In this document: positions 63,490 through 64,000 of the stretch, in pieces | How positions within the stretch are numbered: the stretch's first letter is position 1 | How the letters are laid out: each line of letters opens with the position of its first letter | NCBI RefSeq assembly: GCF_051014685.1 | Contig: NW_027478536.1 | Location: 868,001 to 932,000, forward strand | DNA: 64,000 bases | Origin: Ptiloglossa arizonensis | Lineage: Eukaryota > Arthropoda > Insecta > Hymenoptera > Colletidae | Direction: 5' to 3' | Program-made: the position numbers and the translations under genes | Notes under the pieces: model-generated | What the model saw: only the letters and a program-made list of their open reading frames with translations | What the model was told of the DNA's origin: nothing | Database searches by the model: none

Positions 63490-64000
63490 CCATTCCTTAA
63501 CTTCGAACTCCCATATCTCGCGAACGGATTGACGAACTTGAGAAATTCCTGTTGCATCTGAAAGTAGAAACCCACCCGATAACAATGGTGTGTGTACTTT
63601 TCCCCTAGGCCATAGTAGTTGTTGGTTTCGAGTATCAGACTTGTGAAAATTTTTATGGTTTCTCAACCATACCTTAACTTCGAACTCCCATATCTCGCGA
63701 ACGAATTGACGAACTCCAGTAATTCCTATTGCATCTGAAAGGAGAAACTCGCCCGATTTCAACGGTATGTGTACTTTTTCCCTAGAGCATTCCAGTTATT
63801 GGTTTCGTGTATCAGACTTGCGAAAATTTTGATGGTTTCTCAACCATTCCTAAACTTCAAACTCCCATATGTCGCGAACGGATTGACGAACTCGAGAAAT
63901 TCCTGTTGCATCTGAAAGTAGAAACTCGCCCGATTACAATGGTGTGTGTACTTTTCCCCTAGGCCATTCCAGTTATTGGTTTCGAGTACCAAATCAGCGA

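Larger units (their letters stand above)
1..64000 (+). repeat. 177-bp tandem satellite array, 361 complete monomers
   Basis: Seen: the same roughly 177-base unit recurs head to tail across the window in one orientation. In a unit starting at 'ccattccag', the landmarks are TTTCGAG at offset 17-23, AAAATTTT at 37-44, TCGCGA at 86-91, CTCGAG at 105-110 and CCTAGG at 172-177. Unit starts at 29 and 206 are exactly 177 apart, and the last unit begins at 63,964. The monomer is about 42% GC by hand count. Most variation sits in the first dozen bases (ccattccag, ccatagtag, caatagtag, acattctag), at offsets 27-35, at 53-60 (caaccatt or caagcgtt) and at 120-137. No interruption by genes or mobile elements was found. 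Known: arrays of nucleosome-length monomers are typical of eukaryotic centromeric or other heterochromatic satellites. Inferred: a (peri)centromeric or subtelomeric location. The family and species are not recognised. Confidence 0.97.
51290..64000 (+). repeat. Satellite domain IV
   Basis: About 72 monomers. Diagnostic variants are 'gatttcaacggtatg' with 'tactttttccc', 'gagtaattcctattg', 'cttcgaactccc' and 'gattatcagaacagcg'. It contains two tandem 7-mer duplications (51,290 and 58,121). Two blocks also recur about 30 and 32 monomers downstream. One unit near 55,462 has a -1 deletion (ttttccctagg). The array continues off the right edge of the window with no sign of ending. Confidence 0.7.

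Noticed and set aside
1162..63762. Thirty-odd open reading frames of 60-135 codons on both strands, many with similar translations
   Set aside because: All lie inside satellite monomers, start and stop at polymorphic sites, and repeat with a 59-codon period because 177 is divisible by 3. No start context, splice signal, domain or conserved length supports any as a gene.
29..63963. Promoter, terminator or hairpin function of the short palindromes (AAAATTTT, TCGCGA, CTCGAG, CCTAGG)
   Set aside because: Each is only 6-8 bp, without extended stems or neighbouring genes. They are useful as restriction landmarks only.
1..64000. CRISPR array
   Set aside because: The repeats are contiguous, 177-bp units with no unique spacers between short identical repeats, and there are no cas-like genes.
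1..64000. Identity with a named satellite such as primate alpha satellite (171 bp) or the Arabidopsis centromere repeat (178 bp)
   Set aside because: Only the length is similar. I do not recognise their sequence motifs here, and length alone does not identify a family.
1..64000. rDNA intergenic spacer subrepeats
   Set aside because: No rRNA gene sequence appears anywhere in the window, and 64 kb is far longer than a usual spacer repeat block.

Overview
The whole 64 kb window is one uninterrupted array of satellite DNA. A 177-bp monomer is repeated head to tail, always in the same orientation, with no gene, RNA gene, transposon, microsatellite tract or unique spacer that I can see. Taking the monomer to start just after the CCTAGG site, the first complete unit starts at 29 and the last complete unit ends at 63,963. 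That is 361 monomers. The indels I found by eye (three 24-bp insertions, one +1, and deletions of 1-3 bp totalling 35 bp) give +38 bp, exactly the difference between the observed span and 361 x 177. The monomer is about 42% GC and carries four short palindromes at fixed places: AAAATTTT, TCGCGA, CTCGAG and CCTAGG.

Long tandem arrays of nucleosome-sized monomers are typical of eukaryotic (peri)centromeric or subtelomeric heterochromatin. The length fits many plant centromeric satellites and also several animal families. I do not recognise the sequence as a named family and will not name a species.

The array divides into domains by diagnostic variants. Domain I (1 to about 20,850) has 'gcaatagtag', 'gcatatgaaagc' and 'tggcgaacg' variants, and its first half also has 'gagactctcccg' variants and the 24-bp insertions. 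Domain II (about 20,850-39,817) begins where 'gctcaagcg' first appears and is built from a 17-monomer block nested in a roughly 41-monomer block, both tandemly duplicated. Domain III (about 39,818-51,289) is marked by 'cgaagctgaaagtac' monomers and a tandem 16-mer with a 6+6+4 internal layout. Domain IV (about 51,290-64,000) has 'gatttcaacggtatg' monomers, two 7-mer tandem duplications and two blocks repeated about 5.3-5.7 kb apart.

Nothing here works as an operon or a protein system. The biology is repeat evolution: unequal exchange or replication-based duplication of blocks of 2 to about 41 monomers, with local spread of variants. The open reading frames exist because 177 is divisible by 3 and stop codons are sparse in some frames; I annotate no coding genes. 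All HOR (higher-order repeat) boundaries were placed by eye from diagnostic variants and should be read as accurate to tens of bases.
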